From Helicobacteraceae bacterium (GTDB lineage Bacteria; Campylobacterota; Campylobacteria; Campylobacterales; SZUA-545), in the NCBI GenBank assembly GCA_031282285.1, contig JAITEA010000227.1, positions 1 to 7,395 on the forward strand: 7,395 nucleotides of DNA, given 5' to 3'. This document shows, one piece after another, positions 5,594-7,395 of the stretch. A program made the translations under genes and the position numbers. The notes beneath the pieces are model-generated. The model was not told the origin of the DNA. It was given only the letters and a program-made list of their open reading frames with translations, and did no database searches. Every line of letters begins with the position of its first letter. Position 1 is the first letter of the stretch.

Positions 5594-7300
5594 CTAATAC
5601 TTTCTTGCTTCTGGTTTATATTCGCCGATCGTTACCGGAGCGTATTCCAGCCGCGTTTTGCCGCCGTTAAGATAGCCGAAGGTATGACGCAAAAACCGCT
5701 CGTCGTCTCTAGCCGTAAAATCCTCGCGGCAGTGCGCCCCGCGGGACTCTTCACGCGCAAGCGCGCCGGCTACGATCAGCGCGGAGTAATCCAGCATATG
5801 CCCAAGCTCCAGCGCCTCTTGCAGTTCGGTATTAAACGCGCTCGATTTATCGCTTATCCGAATGCGCGAAAAGCGATCGCGCAGATCGTTAATAATTTCC
5901 GTTTGTTTTTCCAGCGAAGCGCGGTTGCGAAAAACGCCCGCGTTCTGCGTCATACTAGTTTGCAAACTTGAGCGCAGAGCCGCCGCGCTTTCGGCGCCGC
6001 TTGAATGTAAAAGCTTTCGTATTTCGTCCAAGAAAACGCCCGCGTCGTCCGCGCTTGCCTTGATCGGATCAAGCGAAGGCATATCGCTTACGATCGTCTC
6101 CCCCGCGATCTTGCCAAAAACCGCCGCCTCCAGCAGGCTGTTGGCGCCTAGCCTGTTCGCGCCGTGAACGCTGAGGCAGGCGCACTCGCCCGCGGCGTAA
6201 AGCCCGCTGGTCAAAAGCGCGGCGGAAGCCTTTGCGCGGCAGCTTTCGTCGGTGGGAACGCCGCCCATACTGTAGTGCGCCGTGGCGCGAATGGGGATAC
6301 GATCTTTAGCCATATCAAGCCCAAGAAAGGTTTTCGCCAGATCGCTTAATTCGGGCAGTTTAGCGGCGATCAGCTCCGCGCTAAGATGCGTTAAATCAAG
6401 CCAGATCGCCTCCTTGCGCTCGCCGACGCCGCGCCCTTCCAAAATCTCGCGTTCGATCGCGCGGCTCACAACATCGCGCGGCGCCAGCTCCAGCTTCTGC
6501 GGCGCGTATCGCTCCATAAACCGCTCGTTTCGCGCGTTGAACAGCCGCCCGCCCTCTCCCCGAGCCGCTTCGCTGATCAGTATGCCGCTGCCCGCCAAAC
6601 CGGTCGGGTGAAATTGGACAAACTCCATATCCTCAAGCGGCAGCCCTTTGCGCAAAAAGAGCGAAAGCCCGTCGCCCGTGTTGGCGTGCGCGTTGGAATT
6701 GACGGCGTAACAGCGCGCGTAACCGCCCGTGGCAAAGAGCGTCGCTTTGGCGCCAAAAACCGCGACCTCGCCCGTTTTGAGCTTCATCGCCGCCACGCCG
6801 TAGGCTTTGCGATCGAAGGGATCGTAGAGCAGATCGCCGGCAAACCACTCGTCCACAAACTCCACGCCAAGCCGATCGGCTTGCTCGTAGATGGTCTGCA
6901 GACAGGTCAAGCCCGTGCGATCTTTGGCGTAACAGGCTCTAGGCTCGCTCTGCCCGCCGAAGGCTCTTTGCGCGATCCGCCCGTTTGCCTCGCGCGAGAA
7001 AACCGCGCCCATATTTTCAAGCCGCCTGATCGTTTCCGGCGCCTTGCGGCAGAGCGTCTTGATCGCGCTCTGGTCGCCAAGATAGTCGCCGCCCTTGATC
7101 GTGTCGAACTCGTGCGCGCTCGTATCCTTTTCTTTCAGCGCGGCGTTTATGCCGCCCTGCGCCGCGCCGCTGTGGCTGCGAAGCGGGTGGAGCTTGGATA
7201 TGACGCAGGTTTTCAGTCCCGCTTTTTTGATCTCGATAGCCGCGCTTAAGCCCGCAAGCCCCGCGCCGACAATTACCGCGTCGTATCGATAGATATTCAT
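5594..7300 (-). CDS. sdhA: Succinate dehydrogenase/fumarate reductase flavoprotein subunit, class E, without Tat signal
   Basis: A 568-residue catalytic subunit interconverting succinate and fumarate with covalently bound FAD. The FAD-binding [13 protein letters not shown] lies at 12-24; H43 in [10 protein letters not shown] is the flavin-linking His. Active-site residues by alignment with E. coli FrdA: H231 and T233 (QFHPTG), E244, R247 (EAARGEGG), R275 (PRDVVSRAI, proton shuttle), H342 (AHYSMGG) and R383 ([14 protein letters not shown]). The C-terminal helical domain ends with GAHCREDF and LRHTFGYL, as usual. The protein starts directly with the Rossmann fold at residue 6, and an in-frame TAG at 7333-7331 excludes a longer N-terminus. 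There is therefore no twin-arginine signal, unlike periplasmic MfrA. The start has AAGGGA nine bases upstream. First gene of sdhA-sdhB-sdhE. NadB is excluded by the partner genes and the C-terminal motifs. Confidence 0.96.
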   Translation of the reverse strand: MNIYRYDAVIVGAGLAGLSAAIEIKKAGLKTCVISKLHPLRSHSGAAQGGINAALKEKDTSAHEFDTIKGGDYLGDQSAIKTLCRKAPETIRRLENMGAVFSREANGRIAQRAFGGQSEPRACYAKDRTGLTCLQTIYEQADRLGVEFVDEWFAGDLLYDPFDRKAYGVAAMKLKTGEVAVFGAKATLFATGGYARCYAVNSNAHANTGDGLSLFLRKGLPLEDMEFVQFHPTGLAGSGILISEAARGEGGRLFNARNERFMERYAPQKLELAPRDVVSRAIEREILEGRGVGERKEAIWLDLTHLSAELIAAKLPELSDLAKTFLGLDMAKDRIPIRATAHYSMGGVPTDESCRAKASAALLTSGLYAAGECACLSVHGANRLGANSLLEAAVFGKIAGETIVSDMPSLDPIKASADDAGVFLDEIRKLLHSSGAESAAALRSSLQTSMTQNAGVFRNRASLEKQTEIINDLRDRFSRIRISDKSSAFNTELQEALELGHMLDYSALIVAGALAREESRGAHCREDFTARDDERFLRHTFGYLNGGKTRLEYAPVTIGEYKPEARKY

Positions 7301-7309
7301 TGCGTTTCG

Positions 7310-7315
7310 TCCCTT
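7310..7315 (-). promoter_or_regulatory. Ribosome binding site of sdhA
   Basis: AAGGGA on the minus strand, nine bases before the sdhA ATG, supports the annotated start. Confidence 0.55.
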
Positions 7316-7330
7316 ACGCCGGCGGCGCGG

Positions 7331-7395
7331 CTAGATAATAGTAGTTTCAACGGCTTCAGACGCTGCGCCTTTTGCCGCCGCCGCTCGCTTTACCA
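7331..7395 (-). CDS. Possible C-terminal end of an upstream operon gene (partial)
   Basis: On the minus strand the frame that ends at TAG 7333-7331 is open to the right edge. It would encode a 20-odd-residue tail rich in Ala, Lys and Glu (KRAAAAKGAASEAVETTII). Of the three minus-strand frames it is the only one without an early stop. The composition resembles a genuine protein end, and the 30-base gap to sdhA suits an operon. The tail is too short to identify the protein, and open frames are common by chance in DNA this G+C-rich. No convincing sdhA promoter is visible in the gap; TATTAT at 7340-7335 is the best and it is weak. Confidence 0.4.
   Translation of the reverse strand, partial: VKRAAAAKGAASEAVETTII

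Noticed and set aside
6608..7249. 213-residue plus-strand open frame opposite sdhA
   Set aside because: Shadow of the FAD-domain coding sequence; no family features and no ribosome site.
5594..7300. L-aspartate oxidase (NadB) as an alternative for the flavoprotein
   Set aside because: It is directly followed by an SdhB with three cluster motifs and a CCG-domain SdhE, and has the SdhA/FrdA C-terminal region.

Overview
The window looks like chromosomal DNA from a member of the Campylobacterota (epsilonproteobacteria). The evidence is a fused IspDF isoprenoid enzyme, a Maf protein whose C-terminal motifs resemble Campylobacter-type Maf as I recall them, and a three-gene class E succinate dehydrogenase/fumarate reductase (SdhA, SdhB and the CCG-domain subunit SdhE). 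The housekeeping genes are G+C-rich (one 60-base stretch in ispDF counts to 70%), which is high for this phylum. No genus can be named from the sequence alone.

Layout, left to right. On the minus strand, 1-1241 holds most of a surface-type lipoprotein with tandem GLUG repeats; it runs off the left edge. Its only well-placed start (ATG with an AAGGAG ribosome site) is out of frame with the lipoprotein body. A (CT)5 tract lies between the two, and adding one CT unit restores a complete lipoprotein signal peptide. This is the classic arrangement of a slipped-strand phase-variable gene and is the most interesting item here. A 121-base divergent control region (1242-1362) separates it from ispDF (1363-2466, plus strand), which is followed by maf (2500-3051, plus strand). 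Next comes an A+T-richer gene of unknown function (3116-3733, plus strand) that looks acquired. It meets, tail to tail, the minus-strand operon sdhA-sdhB-sdhE (7300 down to 3744). The last 65 bases contain what may be the end of a further upstream gene of that operon.

How the genes relate. IspDF makes two steps of the MEP pathway for isoprenoids, including the side chain of menaquinone. SdhABE exchanges electrons between succinate/fumarate and the quinone pool. Here SdhA lacks the twin-arginine signal known from the periplasmic methylmenaquinol:fumarate reductases of Wolinella and Campylobacter, and an in-frame stop just upstream rules out a longer start. This complex therefore probably faces the cytoplasm. 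SdhB carries an extra cysteine that predicts a second [4Fe-4S] cluster in place of the usual [3Fe-4S]. The GLUG lipoprotein and the unknown gene appear to be accessory.
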